This document shows, in pieces, positions 8,228 through 17,093 of a stretch of 64,000 nucleotides of DNA. The DNA comes from CAIQPS01 sp963843455 (lineage in GTDB: Bacteria > Actinomycetota > Thermoleophilia > RBG-16-64-13): assembly GCA_963843455.1 (NCBI GenBank), contig CAWJKE010000010.1, positions 1 through 64,000 of the forward strand, read 5' to 3'. Position 1 is the first letter of the stretch. Each line of letters starts with the position of its first letter. Made by a program: the position numbers and the translations under genes. Under the pieces are notes generated by a model. It worked only from the letters and a program-made list of their open reading frames with translations. It was not told the DNA's origin and searched no databases.

Positions 8228-9385
8228 TTACCGCTGCACCGAGTCGACCATCGCTTGGACGTTCTCGAACTTGGCGTCCGGCGGGATGGCACAACCCATG
8301 GCCATGATGAAGCCGTCCGGCCCGACCTCGTCGAGCAGGCGGTTACAGTAGGCCTTGACCTGGTCGACCGTGCCCAGAGTAAGCATCGCCGGGTGGACGT
8401 CGCCGAGGATGCACATGTGGCCCGCGAGGATCTTCTTCGCCCGGAAGATGTCGGTCTTGCCGTCGAGTTCGAGCACGCAGCGGCGGGCAGGCAGATCTTT
8501 GAGCCGCTCGATCTCGCGGTCCCAGTTGGCGTCGTAGTGGAGGACCGGGGTTCCGCCCTCTTCGGCCACGATCTCCACCAGTTCTTTCATGTACGGCCAG
8601 ACGAACCGGTTCCACAGGCGCGGCGAGAGGAACTCGGGAGCCGTACGCCAGCTGCCGACCCAGTAGCCGAGCCCCGGCTGCCCGACGGCGCGCACGAAGT
8701 GACGGGTCTGCTCGCGCTTCTCGGCCATGATCACGTCCAGTACCGCTTGGACTTTGTCCGGTATCTGGAAGAGGTCGAGAGTGAACTCCTTGACCGTTCG
8801 GGCGCCGGCCAAGTGCTCGAACGGGTGATCGACGGTGAGCGGCGAAAAGACCACGTAGCCCTTCTTGATGTACTCCATCGTCCAGCGCGGGCCGGCCTCC
8901 TGAAGCGCTTGCCCGGCCGCTGCCGCTGCCCCCAGGTGCTTGCCGATGTACTGGCCGAACCAGGGGCTCCAACCCATCTCGAGGATCTTGTCGTAGTCCT
9001 CGCGTTGGATTCGCACCTGCTCGTCCATCTGCCACTGGCTGTGCTCGGGCAGGTCGCGGCCAGGCAGTTTCATGGGGGCGAGCCACAGCATGCCGAGAAC
9101 GTCCGGAGCGTACGTGGGGAACTGGATGGAGTCGACGTCGCCCAACTTCTCCATGGCCCCAAGCATGGTCTGCCCAGCGATATCTACGCTCGACACGAAG
9201 TCAGGGTAGCTGACGCCCATGGCGTTCGCCGCGAAGAGGTCCATGACCAAAGACAGTGGCACCCGGTCGGGCGTGCCGCACGCCACCGCGGTCTGCAGGC
9301 GCTGCATCCGTTCGAAGAAGAGCGGAGGCGGCGCGAAGCCCCCCGGGCCGCCGGCGCCAGCGTTCGGTTCGTGCGTATTGGCCAT
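8228..9385 (-). CDS. URO-D-fold corrinoid methyltransferase (with putative Zn ligands)
   Basis: A protein of 385 residues of the uroporphyrinogen-decarboxylase superfamily that includes MtaA/MtbA-type cobamide methyltransferases. It has 'LHYDANWD' (His283) and 'MGCAIPPDAKFENVQAM' (Cys365). These positions match the His and Cys that hold the catalytic zinc in methyltransferase members, so a zinc-activated methyl-group or acceptor-thiol site is plausible. The ATG at 9385 is two bases past the stop of the corrinoid-protein gene, so the two proteins are almost certainly partners. Transfer of a methyl group between substrate and corrinoid, or between corrinoid and a carrier, is inferred; the substrate is unknown. 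Confidence 0.8.
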   Translation of the reverse strand: MANTHEPNAGAGGPGGFAPPPLFFERMQRLQTAVACGTPDRVPLSLVMDLFAANAMGVSYPDFVSSVDIAGQTMLGAMEKLGDVDSIQFPTYAPDVLGMLWLAPMKLPGRDLPEHSQWQMDEQVRIQREDYDKILEMGWSPWFGQYIGKHLGAAAAAGQALQEAGPRWTMEYIKKGYVVFSPLTVDHPFEHLAGARTVKEFTLDLFQIPDKVQAVLDVIMAEKREQTRHFVRAVGQPGLGYWVGSWRTAPEFLSPRLWNRFVWPYMKELVEIVAEEGGTPVLHYDANWDREIERLKDLPARRCVLELDGKTDIFRAKKILAGHMCILGDVHPAMLTLGTVDQVKAYCNRLLDEVGPDGFIMAMGCAIPPDAKFENVQAMVDSVQR

Positions 9386-9386
9386 C

Positions 9387-10019
9387 TCAGTTCACCCCCA
9401 GCACTTTCTTGGCAGCGATAACACCGTCTTGAGCGGTCTTGCAGTACACGTCGGCGCCTACGTAGTCGGCAGTGGCCTGATCTACGGGGCCGCCCCCGAT
9501 GAGGACGGTCACCTGGTCACGCAGTCCGGCGGCTTTGAGAGTGTTGATGGCTTCTCTCATGTCGTCGAAGACGGTGGTGAGCAGACAGGACATACCTACC
9601 AGGGTGGCCCCCGATTCTTTGACGGCGTCCACGAAGGCCTGATGCTCCACGTTCACGCCCAGGTCGATGACCTTGATGCCATTGGAGCTCATCACCGTGG
9701 CCACGATGTCCTTGCCGAAGTCGTGGATATCGTTCTTGACCGTGCCCAAGACAAGGGTGCCATAGCTTGACTGAACCGAGCTCTTCAGTTCTTCCTGCAG
9801 GGGGGCTCCGGCTTTCTTGAAGATGTCGGCGGCGTAGATGAGTTCGGAGAGGAAGTACTCGCCTTCTTCGAAGCGCTCACCTACGATGCTCATGCCGGCC
9901 TGGAGTTCTTCCAGGATGTCGAGGGCCGACTCGCCCTTGGCCAGCTTGTCTAGGACCAGGACCGCGGCCTTGTCTTCTTCTAAGTCGCCCACCGCCTGGG
10001 CGAGGGGGGACGTGACCAT
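9387..10019 (-). CDS. Corrinoid (B12)-binding methyl carrier protein
   Basis: A protein of 210 residues of the MtaC/MtbC/MttC/dimethylamine corrinoid protein family. An N-terminal four-helix cap ('EELQAGMSIVGERFEEGEYF') precedes a Rossmann-like B12 domain with the motif D-x-H-D-x-G-K ('NDIHDFGKDIV'). His99 is the expected lower-axial cobalt ligand; 'MSCLLTT' and 'IGGGPVD' complete the cobalamin-binding signature. The ATG at 10019 follows AGAGGAGG. It lies between two URO-D genes in one operon. It should shuttle a methyl group on cobalt between the two methyltransferases. No RamA-like reductive activase is visible in the window. Confidence 0.93.
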   Translation of the reverse strand: MVTSPLAQAVGDLEEDKAAVLVLDKLAKGESALDILEELQAGMSIVGERFEEGEYFLSELIYAADIFKKAGAPLQEELKSSVQSSYGTLVLGTVKNDIHDFGKDIVATVMSSNGIKVIDLGVNVEHQAFVDAVKESGATLVGMSCLLTTVFDDMREAINTLKAAGLRDQVTVLIGGGPVDQATADYVGADVYCKTAQDGVIAAKKVLGVN

Positions 10020-10054
10020 CAAGAGCCTCCTCTTTCGTCGCGGCCCTGGGGGGC

Positions 10055-11296
10055 CTAGTACACTCCGTATTCCTTGGTGAAGTCCACCATTGCTTTCACA
10101 TTCTCAATCTTCACGTCCTCGGTCTGGCCGGACGGGCCCATGATGAAGCCGCCGTCCTGGCCGACGCTATCGATGAGATCTTTGCAGTAGGCACGGACGT
10201 CGTCCGGCGTGCCGACGGTCAGCAGAGAGATGGGAACGTTGCCGGCGATGCAGGCCTTGCCGCGCAGGACTTCCTTCGCCCGCCGCATGTCCACGTGGTC
10301 GAACCAGTAGCAGACCTTGCCAACGGGGATGTCGGCCATGGTCTCCAGCCGGGAGGTGGAGCCGCCCTCCACCAGAACGAACGGGTTGAGCCCCTCCTCG
10401 GCCAGAGCCACGAGGAGTCGCTGTAGCGTCGGCCAGTAGAAGCGCTTGTACTGGTCGAGCGACATCAAGCCCTCCACCCCGCCGTGGACGGCGATGAACA
10501 CGCGCGGGTTGTGCGACATCTGCGCGCCCCGGACGGCCATCTCGATGGCCATGGGCAGCATCTTCTCGGCCGCCGCCCCCAGCTTCTCGGGGCAGCGGTA
10601 CATATCAAGCATCACGCCCTTGCGGCCCCGCAGGAAGTCGCCCACGAAGTCGAACGGCGGCTGCGCCATGGCGGCCCAACTCGAGGGGAAGCCGGCCTCC
10701 GCCAAGCGGCGGCCGTGACCACCCAGCGCCATCACGGTCTTGAGGCCCGCGGCGCCGGCCTCGCGGAGGGCGTCGAGCGCCTCCTGCCCGGCGGGCGTAC
10801 CGAAGGCGGCGAAAGCGAAAGGCCCGGCAAAGTAGCCCTGTCCCTCGCGCAGCGGCATCAACCCCGCCAGCCCGGCCAGCTTGCCGTATGCCCGCGGCCA
10901 GTACTTGCGCACCATGAAGTCCGACGGGTCGTAGATGAGCTCGTCGTACTCCTCGGGTTTCATCACCTCTTCATCCACAAACTGCCAGCCGGAGTTCGCC
11001 GGTAGTCCATGCCCGGCCCACTTGAGGTGCCGGTACCCGAGCAGATCGAGCGTCGCGCCGATCGGCGGCATCAGTTCCACCATGTCCGACTGGTAATAGA
11101 GGGCGGTCTGGAAGTTGGCCTCCAGAGATCTCTCCACGTCCATCATCTGCTCTTCGCGGGAGATGCCGAGGCGATCGGCGGGGTAGGGACCGGGGACGCC
11201 GTGCCACACCGGCACCCGGTCGGGCTTGCGCAGGGCGATGGCGTCGTTGATGCGCTTTTCGCGCTCGGCGAGGAGCTTCGGGGATTCTGCAGACAC
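10055..11296 (-). CDS. URO-D-fold protein lacking the usual zinc ligands
   Basis: A protein of 413 residues of the uroporphyrinogen-decarboxylase superfamily; 'DRVPVWHGVPGPYPADRLG' near the start and 'VKIENVKAMVDFTKEYGVY' at the end are family-typical. Where the neighbouring URO-D protein (8228-9385) has His-x-Asp and Gly-Cys, this one reads 'VLVEGGSTSRLETM' and 'IMGPSGQTEDVKIENVKAM', so the predicted zinc His and Cys are absent. It may handle the substrate without zinc, or play a structural role. The start is a GTG at 11296 after GGGAGGAC. It follows the flavoprotein gene by 30 bases and precedes the corrinoid gene by 35. Confidence 0.8.
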   Translation of the reverse strand: MSAESPKLLAEREKRINDAIALRKPDRVPVWHGVPGPYPADRLGISREEQMMDVERSLEANFQTALYYQSDMVELMPPIGATLDLLGYRHLKWAGHGLPANSGWQFVDEEVMKPEEYDELIYDPSDFMVRKYWPRAYGKLAGLAGLMPLREGQGYFAGPFAFAAFGTPAGQEALDALREAGAAGLKTVMALGGHGRRLAEAGFPSSWAAMAQPPFDFVGDFLRGRKGVMLDMYRCPEKLGAAAEKMLPMAIEMAVRGAQMSHNPRVFIAVHGGVEGLMSLDQYKRFYWPTLQRLLVALAEEGLNPFVLVEGGSTSRLETMADIPVGKVCYWFDHVDMRRAKEVLRGKACIAGNVPISLLTVGTPDDVRAYCKDLIDSVGQDGGFIMGPSGQTEDVKIENVKAMVDFTKEYGVY

Positions 11297-11326
11297 GGGT
11301 CCTCCCGGCGTGCGGCTCTGCGCTCG

Positions 11327-12238
11327 CTACTTCTTCTTGGGCGGCGCGATGAAACTGCCCCAGCCGTTGTAGGTCTTGATCTTCTCCTGCACTGCGGGCA
11401 GCGCAAGTTGCCTGGGCTCTTCCACCCACTCGTGCTCCATGATCCAGTGAAGGTGATGGGCCTCCTTAGGCCCAGAGAACCGCGGTTCGCGGACGTCGTC
11501 GGCGTTCCAGGCGACGGAGTACTTGCCGTCCTTGACCGATACGGTCCCATGCACCTCACACGTGGGGCACATGATCTCTGGGAAGTCCTTCTCGATGTAG
11601 AGGATGTTGCAGTGGCACACAGGGCAGGCGACCGCCGGGCCGTCCCCCAGGAACTTCCATTCCTCGAACGGCAGGTCCATGGTGCGGGCCACGTTCTTGC
11701 CCAGTTGTCGGGCACGCTCGACGGCCCACGCGTTGTCCGGCGTCAGAGCGGCGCCGATGTTGGCGCAGTGGTCGACCTGCACCTGGTCGACGAGGGTGGT
11801 GAAGTGCTGCAGGAACAGGTTGATGGAGGTCAGCCCGAGGCTGGTCCAGCCGTCGTAGCCAGAGCCGCCCACGGAGATGGCCGCACCCACGCGCTTGCGC
11901 TCGAAGATGCCCTCCTTGCGGGAGAACAGGTGGTTGGTCTTCTCGGCGATGATCATCAGGTAGCTGCACGAACGCAGGTGGTACACCGGCGCCGACACGA
12001 TTGTGGCCGAGTCGCTCAACAGCGTCTGCTCGAGGATCCAGTCGACGTCGTCCTTGACGCACTTGCCGGTCTTCATGCAGGCCCAGCAAGAGTTGCAGGG
12101 CAGCACCTTGTGGTCCATCGCCCGGATGATCTCGGTTTCGCAGCCCTCCTCCTCGGCGGCCATGAGGGCGGCCTTGAGGAGATGCTCGCTGTTGCTGTTC
12201 TTGCGGCCGCACGAGAGGCCGATGATCTTCTTGGTCAC
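11327..12238 (-). CDS. Iron-sulfur flavoprotein (flavodoxin-fold NAD(P)H:FMN reductase family)
   Basis: About 303 residues. The N-terminal flavodoxin-like fold starts 'KKIIGLSCGRKNSNSEHLL'. A compact cluster motif C-x2-C-x2-C-x5-C ('CNSCWACMKTGKC') is the 4Fe-4S signature of Isf-type iron-sulfur flavoproteins. A C-terminal segment adds two CxxC pairs ('CPVCHC' and 'CPTCEVHG') like a zinc ribbon or rubredoxin knuckle. It should bind FMN and one cluster and pass electrons. As first gene of the URO-D/corrinoid operon it might keep the corrinoid reduced. The GTG at 12238 suits the fold, but no clear ribosome site precedes it; a GTG seven codons earlier lies 13 bases after GGAGG. Confidence 0.8.
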   Translation of the reverse strand: MTKKIIGLSCGRKNSNSEHLLKAALMAAEEEGCETEIIRAMDHKVLPCNSCWACMKTGKCVKDDVDWILEQTLLSDSATIVSAPVYHLRSCSYLMIIAEKTNHLFSRKEGIFERKRVGAAISVGGSGYDGWTSLGLTSINLFLQHFTTLVDQVQVDHCANIGAALTPDNAWAVERARQLGKNVARTMDLPFEEWKFLGDGPAVACPVCHCNILYIEKDFPEIMCPTCEVHGTVSVKDGKYSVAWNADDVREPRFSGPKEAHHLHWIMEHEWVEEPRQLALPAVQEKIKTYNGWGSFIAPPKKK

Positions 12239-12335
12239 TCGTCTAGTAGCTGCACCCACGTGGCCACAATCACCTCCCGGCAGACGCACCGAGGGTCGTG
12301 TTTACACGAAGGACACGACCCGCCGTGCAAGTAAT

Positions 12336-12363
12336 ACTCGTTTTAGTAAACGAGTTTTACTAA
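12336..12363. promoter_or_regulatory. Two interlocking inverted repeats, probable TetR operator
   Basis: Between the divergent flavoprotein and TetR genes, 12336-12355 is an inverted repeat with perfect 8-bp arms (ACTCGTTT/AAACGAGT, 4-base centre). 12343-12363 is a second one (TTAGTAAA/TTTACTAA, 5-base centre) that shares half of the first. GTTTTAGTAA and GTTTTACTAA also form a 14-bp-spaced direct repeat. This A/T-rich, highly symmetrical block fits cooperative binding of TetR dimers controlling both genes. Confidence 0.65.
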
Positions 12364-12451
12364 GCTACTCTACGTGAGGTATGCTGTCAAGGTCGACGCC
12401 GATTGCAGATGCAGCCCTCGTCGGAACGGAAGGTCGGAAGGGCTAGATGTT

Positions 12452-13069
12452 ATGACACGCGTCAGGAAGAGCCGTGTGGAGCGCCGAGAGGAGATAATCG
12501 ACGCGACACTCAAGCTTCTTGGGGAATATGGCCTGGAAGGGACTACGGTCTCGCGAATCGCCGTTGCTGTCGGTCTTACGCCCGGCGCACTGTATCGGCA
12601 TTTTGAGAGCCGGACTGCGCTTATTAACGAAGCGAACGACGTCGCTAACGAGCGGGCGGCGAACTGGGTCGAAATGTCGAACGAACCGGACGTCCTCCGG
12701 CGGCTAGAAGAGTTAGGGAACGCGCACACCGCGTGGGCGAAGGACAACCTAAGCACGGTTGTGCGCCCGTTCTTTCTGGAACTAGCCTCCGCTCAACCAC
12801 CCGATCTGGCCGGCGGGATGACCCTGACGAGGTTCAAGTCGTATGACGCGTTTGTGGACCTCGCGGAGGAGGGCAAGCGTCAGGGCACCATCCGCGCAGA
12901 TGTGCGGTCGCAAGATGTGGCCTGGAGCATGTTCATGGCTGCATGGGCTGAGGATATCGCGCTCTTGATAGGGGCCGAACAATTCATCGCCGACGGCACG
13001 TTTGCCCGCAACCTCAAGCGGATGCTCGACACATTCGGTCCAGACCAACCGGCGGAAGACGAAGACTAG
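12452..13069 (+). CDS. TetR/AcrR family transcriptional regulator
   Basis: A protein of 205 residues with an N-terminal TetR HTH ('IIDATLKLLGEYGLEGTTVS', then 'VGLTPGALYRHFESRTALI') at about residues 12-58, followed by a helical ligand-binding domain. The ATG at 12452 was chosen over an upstream in-frame start because homology begins there and GGAAGG lies 10-15 bases upstream. It is divergent from the flavoprotein/URO-D/corrinoid operon and next to a compound palindromic operator, so it is the best candidate local repressor of that operon and of itself. The ligand is unknown. Confidence 0.88.
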   Translation: MTRVRKSRVERREEIIDATLKLLGEYGLEGTTVSRIAVAVGLTPGALYRHFESRTALINEANDVANERAANWVEMSNEPDVLRRLEELGNAHTAWAKDNLSTVVRPFFLELASAQPPDLAGGMTLTRFKSYDAFVDLAEEGKRQGTIRADVRSQDVAWSMFMAAWAEDIALLIGAEQFIADGTFARNLKRMLDTFGPDQPAEDED

Positions 13070-13108
13070 CTCTTCTTCCGGTCCCCGGGCACTGTGCTCC
13101 GGCCTATC

Positions 13109-13516
13109 CTAGGTTGTCGCAGCCGGCGCTTCCGGACTCGGTTCGCCGGCTTCACTCTCGCCTTCGACGCATCCCTCGGTCGGTGCCCCGAACGAGGACA
13201 GATATTCAAGCCCGTAGAAAGCGCAGACATTGCGCTCCTCCTCGGGACTGAACAGCGCGTCCTCATCGACGCCGGGGGCTTCCTTCACGCGGTCTTTGGT
13301 GTAAGGGACGACAAGCGCGTCCTCGGTCGCGCGGACCTCGCCGGCAGGTACGAGGACCCTCTTCGTCCCGAACAGCCCGGTCTTCACCATGAGCCATTTG
13401 AGCCCGCCGGTCGCGTCGCCGTAGCGCACATCCTCGACCGTGCCGATCTTCTCACCGTTCACGTCGAGCAGATCGTGACCGGTCCATTGGGTTGAGATCT
13501 CGTCCTGCGCCGCCAT
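13109..13516 (-). CDS. PRC-barrel domain protein
   Basis: A protein of 135 residues. A PRC-barrel-like beta domain ('DLLDVNGEKIGTVEDVRYGD', 'LKWLMVKTGLFGTKRVLVP') covers roughly residues 10-85, followed by a short Glu/Ala/Pro-rich tail. Such small proteins are common in actinobacteria and have been linked to stress or RNA/photosystem binding, but no specific function can be given. The ATG at 13516 follows AAAGGATC. It is convergent with the TetR gene and not obviously part of an operon. Confidence 0.75.
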   Translation of the reverse strand: MAAQDEISTQWTGHDLLDVNGEKIGTVEDVRYGDATGGLKWLMVKTGLFGTKRVLVPAGEVRATEDALVVPYTKDRVKEAPGVDEDALFSPEEERNVCAFYGLEYLSSFGAPTEGCVEGESEAGEPSPEAPAATT

Positions 13517-13631
13517 GGCTGATCCTTTCCGCGAGGTGACCCCTTTCATCTACCCCCTGTGATGGGGCTGGAAACCCGGGCCTGCGGGACAGCGCCGACT
13601 CTCGCCAAGTGAGACGCGCCGTCCGCTGTCT

Positions 13632-14448
13632 CTACCCCCACTCGCCTCCGAGCTGGCCGACACCCGCGGCAAAGGCGTCCACCATGTGAATACCACCATC
13701 GTTGAGGATCGTGGAGCCGGTCATGAAGTTCGAGTCGTCGCTGGCGAGGAACACGAACAAGCCCGCCATGTCGCCCGGGGAGGCGATGCGGCGCAGCGGC
13801 ACGTTGTCCGCCATCCTCTCGAAGACGCCGTCCAGGTCGGTGTGCAGCACCTCGGTCAGCGGGTGGACGTTCATCTCGAGCAGGGCCGTCCGCGCGGGCC
13901 CCGGGCAGATCACGTTGCAGCGGACGTTGTGCTTGCCGTAGTCGAGAGCCACCTGCTTGGTCAGATGGATGATCCCGGCCTTGGTGGTGCAATAGGCGGG
14001 GCCGCCGGGGACCGCCCGGACTCCGGCCAGCGACGAGACATTGATTATCGAGCCACCCCCCGCGGCTACCATCGAGGGGAGGGCCGCTTTCATCATGAGG
14101 AAGGGACCGGTGAGGTTGTTCTCGAGCATCTGCCGCCAGACGGCCGGCTCCATGTCGACCACGTTCTTGTTGATCTCGATGGCGGCGTTGTTGACGAGGA
14201 TGTCGAGCCGCCCGGTGATGCCGAGAGCGGCTTCCACCATCTTGTCGCGCGTCTCCGTCTCCGCAGCAATCTCCGGTGACGACGGTGACAGTGCCGGCGG
14301 GCAGGGTTCCCGCCACCTGGTCCAGCATCTCCCGGCGCCGGCCGGAGATGCAGATCTTCGCGCCTTCTTCCACGAATCGCTTCGCGACTGCGGCGCCTAT
14401 CCCCGTGCCGCCGCCGGTGATGAGCGCTACTTTGCCCTCCAATTGCAT
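13632..14448 (-). CDS. SDR-family oxidoreductase (frame broken once)
   Basis: A classical short-chain dehydrogenase of about 270 residues, restored across one frameshift near 14272-14276, where removing one G in ACCGGAG rejoins the frames. Visible motifs are the NAD(P)-binding 'TGGGTGIGAAVAKRF', 'NNAAIE', 'GGSIINVSSLAG', and catalytic Tyr-Lys in 'PAYCTTKAGIIHL', followed by 'CNVICPGPARTALLEMNV'. The ATG at 14448 follows AAGGGGG. It is divergent from a second SDR 78 bases away. The substrate is unknown. The break looks like a sequencing insertion, because both sides are fully conserved. Confidence 0.75.
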
Positions 14449-14526
14449 GTGGACCCCCTTCTATGGAACACCATGCTCTATCATGCCAGTCATCCGCCTG
14501 AAAAGCACAAAGAGGAGCAGGATCCC

Positions 14527-15340
14527 GTGTCTTACCAAAGATTGAGTGGCAAGGTCGCCTTCGTGACCGGTGGAGGATCCGGTATCGGCAGGGCGATCGC
14601 GAGAAGCTTCGCCGAAGAAGGCGCCGCTGTGTGCGTGGCCGGGCGCAACCGGGAGAACCTCGACGCCGCCGTCGTGGAGTTCATCTCGCTTGGCGCTCAA
14701 GCGCTCGCACTCCCCATGGACATCCGCCGGGAGGAGCAGGTGGTCGCGGCCGTGCAGACCGCGGTCGATACCTTCGGCCGCATCGACATCCTGGTCAACA
14801 ACTCGGGGATTGGCGGCCCCACAAAGTATCTGTGGGACCTCACCCTGGACGAGTGGAACGAGGTGCTGGCGGTCGACCTCACCGGCAGCATGCTCGCCTC
14901 CCGGGAGGTGCTGCGACACATGGTGCCGGCCGGCACCGGCAGGCTCGATCCTGATGATCGGCTCCGAGGGAGGCCGCTCGGGCGACGGCCGCTCAGGCTA
15001 CCCCATGCGCGCCCCCTATTGCAGCGCCAAGATGGGCCTCATCGGCCTGACCGAGACGCTGGCCCGCGAGTGCGGCCCGCATGGCATCCGGGTGAACTGC
15101 ATCACGCCCGGCGCTGTACGAGGGGAACGTTTTGTGGGGATGATCGGAAAGAGAGCAGAGGCGGCGGGCATCTCGTTCGACGAGGCCCTGGCCGCCGAGA
15201 TGAAGATGTATTCCCTCAAGCGCCCGACCGAGGAGTGTGAAGTGGGTCAGGTGGCCGTCTTCTTGGCTTCGGACGAATCGGGCGCTATCACCGGCCAGAC
15301 CATCCCCGTCAACTGCGGCATGAACATGTGGAGCAGCTAG
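14527..15340 (+). CDS. SDR-family oxidoreductase (frame broken once)
   Basis: A second classical SDR of about 270 residues, restored by removing one A at 14941. Motifs are 'TGGGSGIGRAIARSFAEEG', 'NNSGIGG', 'GSILMIGSEGG', the YxxxK region 'APYCSAKMGLIGLTETLAR', and 'VNCITPGAVRGERFV'. The C-terminus 'GQTIPVNCGMNMWSS' is typical. The GTG at 14527 follows GAGGAGCAGG. It is divergent from the SDR at 13632-14448 and convergent with the ilvD-type gene. The two SDRs are related but not recent duplicates. Probably a dehydrogenase of small alcohol or sugar-like substrates; no closer assignment is possible. Confidence 0.78.
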
Positions 15341-15376
15341 AAGGCGGCGGAGCTCCCAGCGAAGCGCGGGGCGCGG

Positions 15377-17048
15377 CTAGTCGAGCACCGCTCCCTTATC
15401 CGCTCCCGAGACCAATCGTACGTAGCGGGCGAGGACGCCGCGAGCGGGCGGCCGCGGCGACACGAGTACCGGGCGATCCCCAGACCGAGCGCCGACGTCC
15501 AAGTTCCTCGTCCGGCACCTCCAGGGTGAGCTGCCGCCCGGGGATGTCGATCTCGATCCAGTCCCCGTTCTCAACTAGGGCGATAGGCCCGCCGTCCGCC
15601 GCCTCGGGGACGACGTGTCCCACGCAGGCGCCGCGGGTGACGCCGCTGAAGCGGCCGTCGGTCACGAGCGCCACCCGGTCGTCGAGGCCGGCGCCGGCGA
15701 GCGTGGAAGTCGGCGTGAGCATCTCAGGCATCCCCGGCCCGCCCTTGGGCCCCACGTAGCGGATGACGACTACACCGCCCGGGCGGATGCGGTCCGAGGC
15801 GATAGCCTCGACCGCCGAGGCCTCGTCGTCGAACACCTGGGCCGGCCCGCGATGGCGGAGCATCGAGGGCAGCACGGCGGCCTCCTTGACCACAGCTCCA
15901 CTCGGTGCCAGGTTCCCGAACAGAACCGCCAGACCGCCGGTGGGGCTGTGCGGCCGGTCGAGAGGACGGATGACTTCGTCGTCGGTCGGCTGCGCGGCGG
16001 CGAACTGAGAGGCGAGGTCCTCGCCGGACACCGTCGGCACCGAACCGTCGATCAGCCCCGCCTCCGCCAGCCGGTGCAGCACGGCCATGACCCCACCCAC
16101 CCGATGAAGGTCTTCCATATACCAGGAACCGGACGGCGAGAGCTTCACCAGGTGGGGCGTCCGCGCGGAGACCTCGTTGAACCGAGTGAGGGGGATCTCG
16201 AGGCCCGCCTCGTGAGCGATAGCGATGAGATGCAGCACCGTGTTCGTGGAGCACCCGAGGGCGGCATCCAGCACCAGGGCGTTGTCCAGACTGACTTGCG
16301 TCAAGAACTGCCGAGCACCCCGGCCCCGTCGCACGAGTTCGACCGCCCGGGCGCCGGTGCGCCGGGCGAGAACAAGCCGGGCCGAGAACACCGCTGGCAT
16401 AGTGCCGTCGCCGGGCAGCGCCAGCCCCAAACACTCCGTGAGGCAACTCATGGAGTTCGCCGTGAACAGCCCCGCACAGGAGCCGCACGTGGGGCAGGCG
16501 TCACCTTCGAGCCCGGACAGCTCATCGGCGCTGATCCGGCCCCGGAAGTACGCTCCCACCGCCTCCAGCACATCCTTGTTCTCGATCCTCCGGCCCGCGT
16601 GATAGCCGGCCAGCATGGGCCCCCCCGAAACGATGGCGCTCGGGAGGTCCAGCCGGGCCGCGGCCATCACCATTCCCGGCACCACTTTGTCGCAGTTGGG
16701 GATGAGTACTAGCCCGTCGAGGGCGTGCGCGCGGGCCATGATCTCGACCGAATCGGCGATCACCTCGCGGCTTGCCAGCGAGTAGTTCATGCCCTCGTGG
16801 TTCATCGCCAGCCCGTCGCACACGCCGATCACATCGAACTCGACCGGTATCCCCCCGGCTTGGTAGACCCCGTACTTGACCTGCTCGGCGATGGACCGCA
16901 GGTGCATGTGTCCGGGGATGAGTTCGTTGAACGAGTTGGCCACCCCAATCAAGGGACGGCCGCTGTCGCTCCTCCCGATGCCCAGTGCGCGAAGGAGAGA
17001 GCGATGAGGGGCCCTGGCGGGCCCGTTGGTGAGTTCGTCGCTACGCAG
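15377..17048 (-). CDS. ilvD: IlvD/Edd-family dehydratase (dihydroxy-acid dehydratase type), C-terminal frame broken, apparent CTG start
   Basis: About 556 residues with DHAD features: 'RAPHRSLLRALGIG', 'GVANSFNELIPGHMHL', 'LIPNCDKVVPGM', 'DACPTCGSCAGLFTANSM', and 'DGRFSGVTRGACVGHV'. The cysteines suit an iron-sulfur cluster; the enzyme dehydrates 2,3-dihydroxy acids (branched-chain amino acid synthesis) or sugar acids. The natural C-terminus 'RGVLARYVRLVSGADKGAVLD' is reached after a +1 break near 15450. Upstream of the conserved core the frame contains no ATG, GTG or TTG. The family-typical start position (LRSDELTNG) is a CTG at 17046-17048, 46 bases after the MBL stop. A sugar-acid dehydratase is possible given the GntR neighbour. 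Confidence 0.82.
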
Positions 17049-17093
17049 GTCGACCCCAGTCGCGGTCGGTGTCGGCGCCGATGGCGCCCGCGC

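Noticed and set aside
8201..9421. A 406-codon plus-strand open frame
   Set aside because: Antisense to the URO-D and corrinoid genes; no recognisable domain.
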